Of a DNA stretch of 64,000 bases, positions 25,311 to 34,458 are shown piece after piece. Source of the stretch: Candidatus Binatia bacterium (lineage in GTDB: Bacteria > Desulfobacterota > Binatia > UBA1149 > CAITLU01); NCBI GenBank assembly GCA_036493895.1, contig DASXOZ010000070.1, positions 226,868-290,867 on the forward strand. Reading direction: 5' to 3'. Made by a program: the position numbers and the translations under genes. Position 1 is the first letter of the stretch. Each line of letters opens with the position of its first letter. The notes under the pieces were generated by a model. That model did no database searches, was not told the DNA's origin, and saw nothing but the letters and a program-made list of their open reading frames with translations.

Positions 25311-27449
25311 TCATCCGATCAGTCGCCTCACTTCCTTGACGCCGGCGATGCGGCGCAGGTTGCGCATCACGCGGTCGAGGTCCTCGATGCTCGACAGCGT
25401 CACCTCGAACAGGTTCATCGCCTTGGTTCCGATGGTGCGCACGTGGGCGCGCTCGATGTTGACGCTTGCCGCAGCGATCGCCTGCGTCATGTCGGCGAGC
25501 AGGCGCGGGCGGTCCCTCGAGACGACTTCCAGGCGCGTCACGCGCGGCGCGCTGGCGCCCTTCTGCCAGTTGACCGACACGAGGCGGTCGCGCTCGACGT
25601 CGGCAAGGCGCGGGCAGGCCTTCGAATGCACGGTGACGCCGCGCCCGCGCGTGAGGAAACCGACGATCTCCTCGCCGGCAAGCGGCTCGCAGCACTTGGC
25701 AAAACGCACCATCGACTCGTCGAGGTTCTCGGCCATCACGAGCGGCCTCGGCGTGCGATCGAGGAGCCCGAACAGCGTGCGCAGGCTGCGCCGCGGCCTC
25801 TCGAGCTCGATCGTCTCGCCCGGCAACAGGAAGCCGAGCACCTGCTTGCCGGTGATGCGCCCGTAGCCGACCGACTCGAGCAGAGCCTCTTCGTCCTTGC
25901 GCTGGAAATGCGCGAGCACGGTGGCGAAGCGCTCGTCGGCCTGCAGCGTGGCCAGGTCGAGGTCGTAACGCGCCAGATCGCGTTCGAGAAGCTCGCGCCC
26001 GAGCGCAACGGCCTTCTTCTTCTCCTCGCCGCGGATGTACGACACGATTCGCTCGCGGGCGCGAGGCGAGCGCACGAACTTGAGCCAGTCGCGCGACGGT
26101 GTGCCGCCCTCGGTCGTGATCACCTCGACGGTGTCGCCTTGCTGCATCACGTAGCGCAGCGGCACGACGCGTCCGTTGACCCGCGCGCCGGCGGCGTGGT
26201 TGCCGACTTCCGAGTGAATGCGGTACGCAAAATCGAGCGTCGTGTCGCCCTTGCGAAACGTGAGGCCTTCGCCCTTCGGCGTGAACACGTAGACGTCCTT
26301 GCCGAACAGGTCGTCCTTGATCGACGAGAGAAACTCGCGCGGATCGTCGAAGTGCTGCTGCCATTCGAGGATCTGCCTGAGCCACGCGTAGCGCGCCGAT
26401 TCGGTCTGCTCGCTGTCGTCGGCACTCTTGTAGCGCCAGTGCGCCGCGACGCCGTATTCGGCCACGCCGTGCATCTCGTGGGTGCGAAACTGCACTTCGA
26501 GGCGTTCGCCGTAGGACCCGATCAGCGTCGTGTGCAGGGACTGGTAGCCGTTGGCCTTCGGCAGCGCGACGTAGTCGCGAAAACGGCCGGGCACCGGCCG
26601 CCAGTACATGTGCAGCACTCCGAGCGCGTCGTAGCACTCGCGGTCGCTGCTGACGAGGGCGCGAAACGCGACGACGTCGTAGATGTCGTCCACGCGAAGA
26701 CCCTGGTCGCTCATCTTGCGATAGACCGAGTAGGTGCCCTTGGTGCGCCCCGTCACCGACGCTTCGATCCCCGCTGCCTCCAGGCGCTTGGAGATCAGCG
26801 TCTCGACTTCCTTCACGTAACCTTCGCGCTCGAGCTTCTGCAGCGACAGCCTCTGGCGGATCTCCTCGTAGTCGCCGGGGTGCAGGATGTGGAACGACTG
26901 GTCCTCCAGCTCCTGCTTGATCCAGTTGATGCCGAGGCGGTTGGCCAGCGGCGCATAAAGGTCGAGCGTCTCGGCGGCGATGCGCGTGCGCTTCTCTTCG
27001 GACAGGTGCTGCAGCGTGCGGATGTTGTGCGTACGGTCGGCCAGCTTGACCAGCAGCACGCGCACGTCCTTGGCGCTGGCCACCAGCATCTTGCGAAGGT
27101 TCTCGGCCTGGGTGGTCTCGTAAGGCTCCGACTCCAGGCGCGTGATCTTGGTGACGCCGTCGACGAGGGCCGCAACTTCGCCGCCGAAACCGTTGCGGAT
27201 GTCGTCGAGGGTGGCCGAGGTGTCCTCGACCGCGTCGTGCAGCAGCCCGGTGACGACCGTCGGCACGTCCAGGCGCATGTCGGCGATGATCGCGGCCACG
27301 GCCAGCGGATGCGTGACGTAGGCTTCGCCCGAGGCGCGCCGCTGTCCCTCGTGCATGCTCGCCGAGAAGCGGTAGGCCTCTCCGACCATCGCGACGTCCG
27401 CGCCCGGATCGTATTCCTTGATGCGCGTGATGAGGTCCTGGATGTTCAC
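25311..27449 (-). CDS. rel: Bifunctional (p)ppGpp synthetase/hydrolase (RelA/SpoT)
   Basis: 712 aa from GTG 27449, which overlaps the gmk stop as GTGA and has GGAGG 10 nt upstream. The hydrolase domain retains the HD pair in LLHDAVEDT plus KLADRTHNIRTLQHL. The synthetase domain has GRTKGTYSVYRKM and the MHGVAEYGVAAHW motif. TGS (DVYVFTPKGEGLTFRKGDT), a helical/zinc-finger region and a C-terminal ACT (VNIERAHVRTIGTKAMNLFE) follow. Because the HD residues are intact it should both make and degrade (p)ppGpp, the central stringent-response alarmone. The gmk-rel-ridA order is a common bacterial operon. Confidence 0.95.
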   Translation of the reverse strand: MNIQDLITRIKEYDPGADVAMVGEAYRFSASMHEGQRRASGEAYVTHPLAVAAIIADMRLDVPTVVTGLLHDAVEDTSATLDDIRNGFGGEVAALVDGVTKITRLESEPYETTQAENLRKMLVASAKDVRVLLVKLADRTHNIRTLQHLSEEKRTRIAAETLDLYAPLANRLGINWIKQELEDQSFHILHPGDYEEIRQRLSLQKLEREGYVKEVETLISKRLEAAGIEASVTGRTKGTYSVYRKMSDQGLRVDDIYDVVAFRALVSSDRECYDALGVLHMYWRPVPGRFRDYVALPKANGYQSLHTTLIGSYGERLEVQFRTHEMHGVAEYGVAAHWRYKSADDSEQTESARYAWLRQILEWQQHFDDPREFLSSIKDDLFGKDVYVFTPKGEGLTFRKGDTTLDFAYRIHSEVGNHAAGARVNGRVVPLRYVMQQGDTVEVITTEGGTPSRDWLKFVRSPRARERIVSYIRGEEKKKAVALGRELLERDLARYDLDLATLQADERFATVLAHFQRKDEEALLESVGYGRITGKQVLGFLLPGETIELERPRRSLRTLFGLLDRTPRPLVMAENLDESMVRFAKCCEPLAGEEIVGFLTRGRGVTVHSKACPRLADVERDRLVSVNWQKGASAPRVTRLEVVSRDRPRLLADMTQAIAAASVNIERAHVRTIGTKAMNLFEVTLSSIEDLDRVMRNLRRIAGVKEVRRLIG

Positions 27450-28117
27450 GCCGCCGGCGCCTCCACCTGGAACCTGCCGAGGAAGCTCGCCAGCGCCGCC
27501 TCGCTCATGCCGGCGCGATGTCGCGGCATCGCGGCCGCACCGAGACGATGCGTGTCTCGCAGGATCGCTTCGAATTCGGCGATGGCCTCCTCGCGGCTGC
27601 GGTTGATGATCACGTGGTGGTACTCGCCGGCCCTCGCGATCTCCCGGCAGGCATTTTCGAGGCGTCGCCGCACGACTGCCTCGAGCTCGGTACCGCGGGA
27701 GCGAAGGCGCGATTCCATCGTGGATCGGTCCGGCGGAAGAACGAAGACCGTGACCGCCCCCGGGTAGAGAGCCCTCAACTGGGAGGCTCCCTGCACGTCG
27801 ATGTCGAGCAGCACGTCCTGGCCGCGCTCCAGCGCTCGTTCGATCGGCGCGCGCGGCGTGCCGTAGTGATGACCGTGCACCTGCGCCCACTCGGCCAGCT
27901 CGTTGCGCCGGATCATCGATGCGAAGCGGTCCTTGTCGACGAACAGGTATTCGATTCCGTCGCGCTCACCCGCACGGGGCCTGCGCGTCGTGGCCGACAC
28001 GGACATGATCAGGTTCGGAAACGCGCGCAGCGCGGCGCCCGAGATCGTCGTTTTGCCGGCTCCCGACGGCCCCGAAACGATGAAAAGAAGTCCCCGGCCT
28101 GCCTCGTCGCTGGTCAC
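27446..28117 (-). CDS. gmk: Guanylate kinase
   Basis: 223 aa from GTG 28117. P-loop IVSGPSGAGKTTI, then SVSATTRRPRAGERDGIEYL (GMP site), EWAQVHGHHYGTP and DVLLDIDVQGASQLR. It phosphorylates GMP to GDP, and its linkage to rel ties GTP pools to (p)ppGpp. A 15-25-residue C-terminal tail extends beyond the usual ~205 aa. An in-frame start at 28174 would add 19 residues without homology. Confidence 0.94.
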   Translation of the reverse strand: MTSDEAGRGLLFIVSGPSGAGKTTISGAALRAFPNLIMSVSATTRRPRAGERDGIEYLFVDKDRFASMIRRNELAEWAQVHGHHYGTPRAPIERALERGQDVLLDIDVQGASQLRALYPGAVTVFVLPPDRSTMESRLRSRGTELEAVVRRRLENACREIARAGEYHHVIINRSREEAIAEFEAILRDTHRLGAAAMPRHRAGMSEAALASFLGRFQVEAPAA

Positions 28118-28275
28118 GCACGCAGCGTAGCGCGAAAGCCCCCCTAACGCACGGTGACCTCGAGCGCGGCGCACTGCGCTCAGGCTCTTGCGGTGACGCG
28201 GCGTCGCGCGACAGTCGCGAACCCGTCCGGCCGTACCCCTTGACGGATTGCGTCGCTCCGGGCGATAGAGGTGAC

Positions 28276-29433
28276 GTGCAATCGCACCTTCTCCGGTTCG
28301 TCGCGGCGGCCGCCTGCTGCGCCTTCTCGGTTCGGCCCGCCGCCGCCGCTTTTCCCGGTAGCAACGGGCTGATCACGTTCACGCGCGATACGATCGGCGA
28401 CACGACGGGTCAGGTGGCCGTCGCTGCGGCTACCCACGATGCCGAAGTCACGCTGCTGACGTCGGGACCGGCAACCAACGGCCTGTCGGCATGGTCGGCC
28501 GACGGAGGATGCCTCACTTTTTACTCCGACCGCGATGGCGGGGACGCCGAGCTGTACGTGATGGGCGCGACCGGATCCGCTCAGACGCGACTGACGCTCT
28601 ATCCCGGGTTCGACTACGACGGCGTTTTTTCCCCCGACGGCACCAGGCTCGCGTTCACTTCCGATCGCGACGGCGACTCCGAGATCTACGAGTACGCACT
28701 TGCCGATGGAAGCATGGCACAGCTCACGCACAACACCGACATCGAGATCAGCCCGGCATGGTCTCCCGACGGCTCGAAAATCGCTTTCGTGTCGCGTCGC
28801 GACGGCAACTTCGAGATCTACACGATGAACAGCGACGGGACCGACCAGACGCGCCTGACCGACAACACGGGCGACGACCTGTATCCGAACTGGTCGCCCG
28901 ACGGCAAGCACATCGCGTTCGCGACCGTGCGCCCGGGAACGATCGATCGCGACATCTGGACGATGGACGACGACGGTGGGAACCCGAAGTCGCTGCTCGC
29001 GCGCGCGGGCAACGATTCGGAGCCCGCGTGGTCACCGGACGGCACGTTGATCGCATTCTCCGGCAACGCAGGCACGGCCGCGGGACACATCTACGTCGTC
29101 AGTGCCAGCGACGGATCCGGCCTCGTGCAGGTCACGACGTCGGAGACGGTTGACGATCGCCAGCCGGACTGGCAGAGCGTCGATTCGCAGGCCCCGGTGG
29201 CCCTGTGCCCCACCGTCACACCGGTTCTTTGCGGCGATGCGACTTACGACAGCGCGATCAAAGCGGGCGATGCCCAGGCAATCCTGCGCGCCGCGGTCGG
29301 CCAGGGCGTCGTCTGCCCGCTGATCCGCTGCGACGTCGACGACAACAAGGTCATCGTTGCGTCGGATGCGCTGCGCACGCTGCAGTTCGCCGTAGGAATC
29401 GCGGTGACGCTGGATTGTCCGCCACCGACCTGA
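28276..29433 (+). CDS. Secreted TolB-like beta-propeller with dockerin-like C-terminus
   Basis: 385 aa from GTG 28276, five nt after GAGG. Signal peptide ~1-25 (LLRFVAAAACCAFSVRPAAA). Residues ~30-300 hold PD40/TolB propeller blades, each with a W/F-SPDG-x-x-I/L-A-F core followed by SxRDG(D/N)xEIY. The last ~70 residues contain two dockerin type I-like repeats: CGDATYDSAIKAGDAQAIL, then CDVDDNKVIVASDALRTL. These Ca2+-loop repeats imply attachment to, or assembly with, another exported protein. It is a candidate T2SS substrate. Confidence 0.85.
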   Translation: MQSHLLRFVAAAACCAFSVRPAAAAFPGSNGLITFTRDTIGDTTGQVAVAAATHDAEVTLLTSGPATNGLSAWSADGGCLTFYSDRDGGDAELYVMGATGSAQTRLTLYPGFDYDGVFSPDGTRLAFTSDRDGDSEIYEYALADGSMAQLTHNTDIEISPAWSPDGSKIAFVSRRDGNFEIYTMNSDGTDQTRLTDNTGDDLYPNWSPDGKHIAFATVRPGTIDRDIWTMDDDGGNPKSLLARAGNDSEPAWSPDGTLIAFSGNAGTAAGHIYVVSASDGSGLVQVTTSETVDDRQPDWQSVDSQAPVALCPTVTPVLCGDATYDSAIKAGDAQAILRAAVGQGVVCPLIRCDVDDNKVIVASDALRTLQFAVGIAVTLDCPPPT

Positions 29434-29524
29434 TCGCCGTACACGCGCCCGGCGCGCTCGTGCAGATCGGCGCGGTTTTTTCGAACGCACGGCGCCCCGA
29501 TGAGGCGGCGCGCGGCGGTCGCGA

Positions 29525-30376
29525 TCAGCGCCGCAGCACGAAGACGACGCGCTTTCCGGACAGACCCTTCAGCTCGTGCTCCCCGTGCACCTCGAATTCG
29601 AGTCCGGAGCCGTCGAGAAGATCGTGCGTCGTCGACGAGACGAGCACTTGTCCTGCGCCGGCCAGCGACGAGACGCGCGCCGCCGTGTGCACCGCGACGC
29701 CGCGAGCCTGCCCGCTGACGATCTCGAGTTCACCGGTGTGCAGGCCGACGCGAAGACGAAACCCGAGGTCGCCGACCGCCGAGTCCATCGCTTCGGCAGC
29801 GCGCACCGCGCGCGCCGCACCGTCGAACAGCGCGAGGAAACCGTCGCCGAGCGTGGCCATCTCGCGTCCGCGGAAGCGGTCGATCACGGCGCGGATGCGA
29901 CCGTTGTGCTCCTCGAGCAGCGTGGCCCACGCGCGATCGCCCACTCTCTCGAGCATCACCGTCGAATCGACGATGTCGCTGAACAGGATCGTGGCGAGCG
30001 TCCTTTCGCCGAGCTCGTACGGCGAGACGGCGTAGGTACGCCCGCTCGTGAACTCGACCGAGTCCCACGCTTCGTCGCCTTCGACCCACGCGTCGTGGCC
30101 CGGCGGGATCTCGTAGGCGTCGCCGGGCAGGATCAGCATCTCGGTGCCGTCGTCCATGTGCACGCGCAGGCTTCCGGAGATCGTGTAGCCGACGTGACGG
30201 TGCTGGCAGGTACGGGTTCCCGCGATCGGCGCGACGTCGTTCGCCCAGCGCCAGCCGGGCTGGAACAGGAAGCGCGCGACGACCATCTCGCCGAGCTGCA
30301 CGAGATCGACTTTGCCGTTGGGGAAAGCGCGCGCCTGGTCGGGCTGCGCGAACCCCTTGCGCTGGAGCTGGGGCAT
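29525..30376 (-). CDS. Cupin / class III adenylate-guanylate cyclase fusion
   Basis: 283 aa. Residues ~15-110 form a cupin: CQHRHVGYTISGSLRVHMDD and ILPGDAYEIPPGHDAWVEGD carry the HxH...E and G-x5-PxGxxH type motifs. Residues ~120-283 are a class III nucleotide cyclase catalytic domain: ATILFSDIVDSTVMLERVGD (metal Asp pair), MATLGDGFLALFDG, HTGELEIVSGQARGVAVHTA. The cupin probably senses a small ligand and gates cNMP synthesis. The only cNMP-binding protein seen here is the thioredoxin-reductase-like fusion at 9.6-11.4 kb. Cytoplasmic. It stands alone between the propeller gene and yicC. Confidence 0.85.
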   Translation of the reverse strand: MPQLQRKGFAQPDQARAFPNGKVDLVQLGEMVVARFLFQPGWRWANDVAPIAGTRTCQHRHVGYTISGSLRVHMDDGTEMLILPGDAYEIPPGHDAWVEGDEAWDSVEFTSGRTYAVSPYELGERTLATILFSDIVDSTVMLERVGDRAWATLLEEHNGRIRAVIDRFRGREMATLGDGFLALFDGAARAVRAAEAMDSAVGDLGFRLRVGLHTGELEIVSGQARGVAVHTAARVSSLAGAGQVLVSSTTHDLLDGSGLEFEVHGEHELKGLSGKRVVFVLRR

Positions 30377-30440
30377 GGCCGCGCATCATGCGCGACGCGT
30401 CAGCGCGCTGCAAGACCCTCCCGGGGGGAGCCGCAGGCGT

Positions 30441-31313
30441 CTACTCGACGTTCTGGATCTGCTCGCGCAGCTTTTCGACGTCGGCCTTGCCGTCGACGAC
30501 GAGGTTGGTGACGGTAAGGTCGGAGGCCTTCGAGCCGATCGTGTTCAGCTCGCGGTTGACCTCCTGCAGGACGAAGTCGATGCGCTTGGCCACCGGCTGC
30601 TCCGATCGCACCAGCTCGTCGAGCGCTCCGAGATGGCTGGCCAGGCGCACGAGCTCCTCGTTGACGTCGCAGCGGTCGGCCAGGATCGCCGTTTCCTGCA
30701 CGAGGCGGCCGGGATCGACCGTCGCGCCGCCGAGCAGCTCGGCCAGGCGCTTGTCGAGCTTGGCCTTCAGGCGCGGCGCGACGCGAGCAGCGGCTTTCTC
30801 GAGCGCTTTCCACGTCGCCCTCAGCCGCTTGATGCGCTCCTGCATGTCCTTGCGAAGATGCGCCCCTTCCCTTTCGCGCTCCTTGGCATGGGCGGCCAGC
30901 GCCTTGCCGAGCAGCTTTTCGACTTCGCCGATCTCCGCGGCCGCATCGGCCGCGGGCTCGACGGCGACGAACAGATCGCTGCGCCCCGCCAGCAGCGACA
31001 GCTCGAGACTGCCGGAAAGACCGAATTCCTTCTGCAGCTGCTTCCAGCCTTTGATGTACGCCGAGGCGACGTCCTTCTGCAGCGCAATGCCGGCGCTGCG
31101 CGGAGGAAGGGTGCGTGAGACGTGCACTTCGACGCGGCCCCGCTCGATCGCAGAGGACACGATGCGGCGAAGGTCGGGTTCATAGGGACCGTACTCGCGC
31201 GGAACGTTCAGCTTGAGATCGAGGAAGCGCTGGTTGACCGAGCGCACCTCGACGCTGATCCGGCAAGTTCCGGCGTGCCCGGAGGCCGCTCCGTATCCCG
31301 TCATGCTCTTCAT
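30441..31313 (-). CDS. yicC: YicC family protein (endoribonuclease-like)
   Basis: 290 aa. Begins MKSMTGYGAASGHAG, the family's opening motif, followed by SVNQRFLDLKLNVPREYG. It ends DVEKLREQIQNVE, near the conserved C-terminal K-x-x-x-E-x-x-REQ-x-QN(V/I)E signature. YicC/DUF1732 proteins are RNases or RNase adaptors. In many bacteria yicC precedes gmk; here two genes on opposite strands (cyclase and propeller) intervene. Confidence 0.92.
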   Translation of the reverse strand: MKSMTGYGAASGHAGTCRISVEVRSVNQRFLDLKLNVPREYGPYEPDLRRIVSSAIERGRVEVHVSRTLPPRSAGIALQKDVASAYIKGWKQLQKEFGLSGSLELSLLAGRSDLFVAVEPAADAAAEIGEVEKLLGKALAAHAKEREREGAHLRKDMQERIKRLRATWKALEKAAARVAPRLKAKLDKRLAELLGGATVDPGRLVQETAILADRCDVNEELVRLASHLGALDELVRSEQPVAKRIDFVLQEVNRELNTIGSKASDLTVTNLVVDGKADVEKLREQIQNVE

Positions 31314-31340
31314 CGACAGCCGTCCATCGCAAAGTGCATC

Positions 31341-32066
31341 CTATCGCGTGTAGCCACGCTCGAGCCAGCGCCTCTCCGATTCGTCCAGGTCGCGACCCTT
31401 GGCCGCAGTCAGCTTCTTCAGCGAGCGCCAGAACCGGTCGCGGCCCTTCTCGCCGAGGCGCCAGCTGCCTGGCGCGCCTAACGTTGCCCGGTCGAAGTCG
31501 ATGATGGCGATCTCGCCGTCGGCGTCGATCAGCAGGTTGTGCCCGTTCAGATCGGGATGGTAGACGCCGGCGTCGTGCAAGGCGCGGATCGCGGCGCCCG
31601 CGGCCGCCAGCAGCGCGGCGCGTTCGGCCTCGTCCGCTTCGAGCAGCGCGTCGATGTACGCGCGCGCGCCTTCGATTGCGGACGTGACGATCCAGCCGCG
31701 GTAGAAGGGTCCGCTCTCCTCGACACCGACCGCATGCACGATCGGAACGCGGCAGCCGGCCGCGCGCGCCGACTCGGTGGCTTCGAGCTCGCGGATCGGC
31801 CGCGGCGGCCTCAACAGGAATCGATCGCGCACGAAGTGGCGCACCATGCCGCCGCGCAGGTAGTGGCGCACGAACACGACCTTGCCCCCGCGCAGCACGA
31901 CGCGCCGTGCGCCGCCGCGGCCCGACGCGACGTCCTCGCCCGGGCTCGCGCCGCCGCGAACGGCATCGAGCAGCGCCGTCATTTCCGCAAGCTCGATGCG
32001 CGCTGCGACAACGCGCCAGCGTCCGCGGTCGAGGTCGACGTAGCCTTCGGGAAGCTTGAGGAACAC
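31341..32066 (-). CDS. kdkA: Kdo kinase-like LPS core kinase
   Basis: 241 aa, matching the KdkA/WaaP-type kinase fold. GGMVRHFVRDRFLLRPPRPI corresponds to the glycine-rich/Arg segment, HPDLNGHNLLI is the catalytic loop and IAIIDFDRATLG is the DFG equivalent. It would phosphorylate Kdo or a core heptose of LPS on the cytoplasmic face, stabilising the outer membrane through added negative charge. It lies 19 nt downstream of the Trm112-like gene at the end of the lipid A cluster. Confidence 0.82.
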   Translation of the reverse strand: MFLKLPEGYVDLDRGRWRVVAARIELAEMTALLDAVRGGASPGEDVASGRGGARRVVLRGGKVVFVRHYLRGGMVRHFVRDRFLLRPPRPIRELEATESARAAGCRVPIVHAVGVEESGPFYRGWIVTSAIEGARAYIDALLEADEAERAALLAAAGAAIRALHDAGVYHPDLNGHNLLIDADGEIAIIDFDRATLGAPGSWRLGEKGRDRFWRSLKKLTAAKGRDLDESERRWLERGYTR

Positions 32067-32085
32067 GCCGTGCGCGCGGCGCCTT

Positions 32086-32304
32086 TCAGGAGCGCAGCCG
32101 CTCGGCCTGATCGACGAGCATCACCGGGATGCCTTCGGTAATCGGGTAGCGAAGCCGGCACGCGTGGCAGTCCAGCGCGACCATCGGCGCGGCAGCGGCG
32201 CCGCCGGTCGCAGGCTCGCCGGCCGGCTTCCAGTGCACTTCGGTGAGCGGTCCCTTGCATGCCGGGCACACCAGAAGGTCGACGAGGCTTCGTTGGATCG
32301 TCAC
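32086..32304 (-). CDS. Trm112/YcaR-like small zinc protein
   Basis: 72 aa from GTG 32304, overlapping the epimerase stop as GTGA. VDLLVCPACKGPL and DCHACRLRYPITEGIPVML give the four Cys ligands and the C-terminal I-P-x-M-L of the Trm112 family. An Ala/Gly-rich insertion of ~15 residues separates the two CxxC pairs. In proteobacteria such genes often follow lpxK, as here with the epimerase in between. A role as methyltransferase partner is known for eukaryotic Trm112; the bacterial role is unclear. Confidence 0.85.
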   Translation of the reverse strand: MTIQRSLVDLLVCPACKGPLTEVHWKPAGEPATGGAAAAPMVALDCHACRLRYPITEGIPVMLVDQAERLRS

Positions 32305-33248
32305 AGCGTCCTCCCGAGCTCTTTCTGCCACGCTACCTGGCGCGCAAGGCCTTCGTCGAGGTCGACGACGGGAGCGAATCCGATCTCTGCGCGAGCGGCG
32401 CTGGTGTCGGCCGACGTGTGTCGCACGTCGCCCTTCTGCATCGGACGGTGGTCGACGCGCGGCTCGCGCCCGACCAGGCGACCGATGCAGGCGATGACGT
32501 CGTTTACCGTCGTGCGGCTGCCGCCGCCGAGGTTGTACACTCTTCCCGAAGCTTCGGACTCGGCCGCCGAGACGTTGGCGGCGACGATGTCCCCGACGTA
32601 CGTGAAATCGCGCGACTGCTCGCCGTCGCCGAACAGCACGATCGGCCTGTCGTCCATCACCGAGAAAATGAAACGGTGGAAGGCCATGTCCGGCCTCTGG
32701 CGAGGCCCGTAGACGGTGAAATAGCGCAGCGAGACCGTCGGGACCGCGAAGTTCTTCCAGTAGAGCCACACCAGGTGCTCGGCCGCGAGCTTGCTGACTC
32801 CGTACGGAGAGACGGGCCGGGGCATGCTCGTCTCGCGCATCGGCAGGTCCGTCGTGTCGCCGTAGACCGACGAAGAGGACGCGTAGACGAACTTCTTCAG
32901 CGCCACGGCGCGGCACGCTTCGAGCAGCCGCTGCGTCGCGTAGACGTTGTTGTCGCTGTAGATGCGGAAGTCTTCGCCCCAGCTCGAGCGCACGCCGGCC
33001 TGGGCGGCCTGGTGAAAGACCCAGTCGACGCCGTCGACGACGGGGCCGAGGTCGGCGTCGACCAGGCTGGCCTCGAGGAAGCGGAAGCGGCGATTTTCGC
33101 GGATCGCGGCAAGGTTCCCTTCCTTGGCCGCGCGCGGGTAGTAATCGAGGAAACAGTCGATCCCGACCACCTCGTGTCCCGCGGCAAGCAGCGACTCGGC
33201 AAGCGTGGAGCCGATGAAGCCGGCCGCGCCGGTGACGAGCGCCCTCAC
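32301..33248 (-). CDS. NAD-dependent sugar epimerase/dehydratase (SDR)
   Basis: 315 aa from GTG 33248. Extended SDR: Rossmann motif VTGAAGFIGSTLAE, catalytic SSSSVYGD and YGVSK (Y-x3-K), RYFTVYGPRQRPDMAF and DGEQSRDFTYVGD. The segment DCFLDYY near residue 35 resembles UDP-glucuronate 4-epimerases, though UDP-glucose 4-epimerase or dehydratase activity is possible. It likely supplies a nucleotide sugar for LPS core or O-antigen, given its place between lpxK and the Kdo kinase. The upstream open frame beyond 33248 is an unused GC artefact. Confidence 0.87.
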   Translation of the reverse strand: MRALVTGAAGFIGSTLAESLLAAGHEVVGIDCFLDYYPRAAKEGNLAAIRENRRFRFLEASLVDADLGPVVDGVDWVFHQAAQAGVRSSWGEDFRIYSDNNVYATQRLLEACRAVALKKFVYASSSSVYGDTTDLPMRETSMPRPVSPYGVSKLAAEHLVWLYWKNFAVPTVSLRYFTVYGPRQRPDMAFHRFIFSVMDDRPIVLFGDGEQSRDFTYVGDIVAANVSAAESEASGRVYNLGGGSRTTVNDVIACIGRLVGREPRVDHRPMQKGDVRHTSADTSAARAEIGFAPVVDLDEGLARQVAWQKELGRTL

Positions 33249-33360
33249 GGCGCAGACCTGCCAGAGCTGTTCGGGATCGCGGGCGGCATCAGGGAAGGTC
33301 CTCCGGCGGGACGCGCCGAAGCGCGGGAGCCGGCGATGATGCGTGGGGGCACGCGAGTGG

Positions 33361-34458
33361 TCAAGCGCCGCGGCCGGCGGCCGCGATGGTCTCGACGATG
33401 CGGTCGACGAGGGCATTTTCCTCGTCGAGCTCCATGGCGATGCGCAGCGCGACGAGCGGGCGAGCTCCCCGCGTGGGGCCCTCGCCGCCCGGCGGGGCGC
33501 CGAGCTTGACGAGGTCTTTTTCGGTCGTGACGACGAGGTCGGCCCCCGCCGACGCCTCTTCGATCTCCCGCCGGTCCGCGTCACCAAAGCGATAGTGGTC
33601 GCGGCGCAGCACCGTGTGCACGATCTCGGCGCCGCTCGTGCGCAGGCACGCCAGGAAGCGCGCCGGTCGCGCGATCGCAGCCACCGCGACGACGCGGCGC
33701 CCGCGCAGCGACGAAACGTCGTCGCCGCCCGGTGCAGCGACATCCGAGACCAGCGACACCGGCCTCGTGCGGGCGCGCGCCCTCGCAGCTGTCGTTGCCT
33801 GCCCGCGCGGCCCCGATCCGTCTTCGACCTGGATCACGACCGATGCCCGCGCCAGGGCTGCAACGCTCTCGCGCAGCGGACCGGCCGGGAGCAGGCGCTC
33901 GGAGGCTTCGTTCCCCGTAACGAGGACGATGTCGATGTCCCTGGCCAGCGCGCGGTGCTGGAAGCCGTCGTCGAGCACGAAGACGTCGAGAGGAAACGAG
34001 CGGGCCGCAAGCCGGCAGGCCGCAAGGCGATTGCTCCCGACGGCGACGGGCACGCCGGTGCGCAGCGCAAGCATCGTCGCCTCGTCACCGGCCCTTGCCG
34101 CCGCCTGCGGCGCGCACGCCGACTGCCTGTCCAGGACGAACGGCTGCGCCGATGAAGCATCCGATGCGTAGCCTCGCGTGACGATGCACGGCGCGAGCGA
34201 CCGCGCGTGCAGCGCGGCGACGAGCCACGCGACGAACGGAGTCTTGCCGGCGCCTCCGACACGCAGGCTCCCGACGCTGACGACCGGCGCCGGAGCCCGC
34301 TCCGGCCGCGCGAGACCGAGGCGCCAGGCCGCATCGCGAAGACCAGCGGCGCCAGCGAACAGCAGCGAGGCCGGTGCCAATGCAGCCCTTGCGGCCCGTG
34401 CCAGGGGGGCGTGCGAGTACCAGAGCCTCTCGGCGAAATCGGCGTGCTCTTCGTTCAT
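33361..34458 (-). CDS. lpxK: Tetraacyldisaccharide 4'-kinase
   Basis: 365 aa from ATG 34458 (ATGA overlap with waaA). An N-terminal hydrophobic segment (~25-45) precedes VVSVGSLRVGGAGKTPFVAW (P-loop), IVTRGYASD, LDVFVLDDGFQHRALARDID (conserved DDGFQ) and TTEKDLVKL near the C-terminus. It phosphorylates the 4' position of the lipid A disaccharide on the inner-membrane cytoplasmic face. About 110 bases separate it from the epimerase gene, the largest gap in this operon. Confidence 0.94.
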   Translation of the reverse strand: MNEEHADFAERLWYSHAPLARAARAALAPASLLFAGAAGLRDAAWRLGLARPERAPAPVVSVGSLRVGGAGKTPFVAWLVAALHARSLAPCIVTRGYASDASSAQPFVLDRQSACAPQAAARAGDEATMLALRTGVPVAVGSNRLAACRLAARSFPLDVFVLDDGFQHRALARDIDIVLVTGNEASERLLPAGPLRESVAALARASVVIQVEDGSGPRGQATTAARARARTRPVSLVSDVAAPGGDDVSSLRGRRVVAVAAIARPARFLACLRTSGAEIVHTVLRRDHYRFGDADRREIEEASAGADLVVTTEKDLVKLGAPPGGEGPTRGARPLVALRIAMELDEENALVDRIVETIAAAGRGA

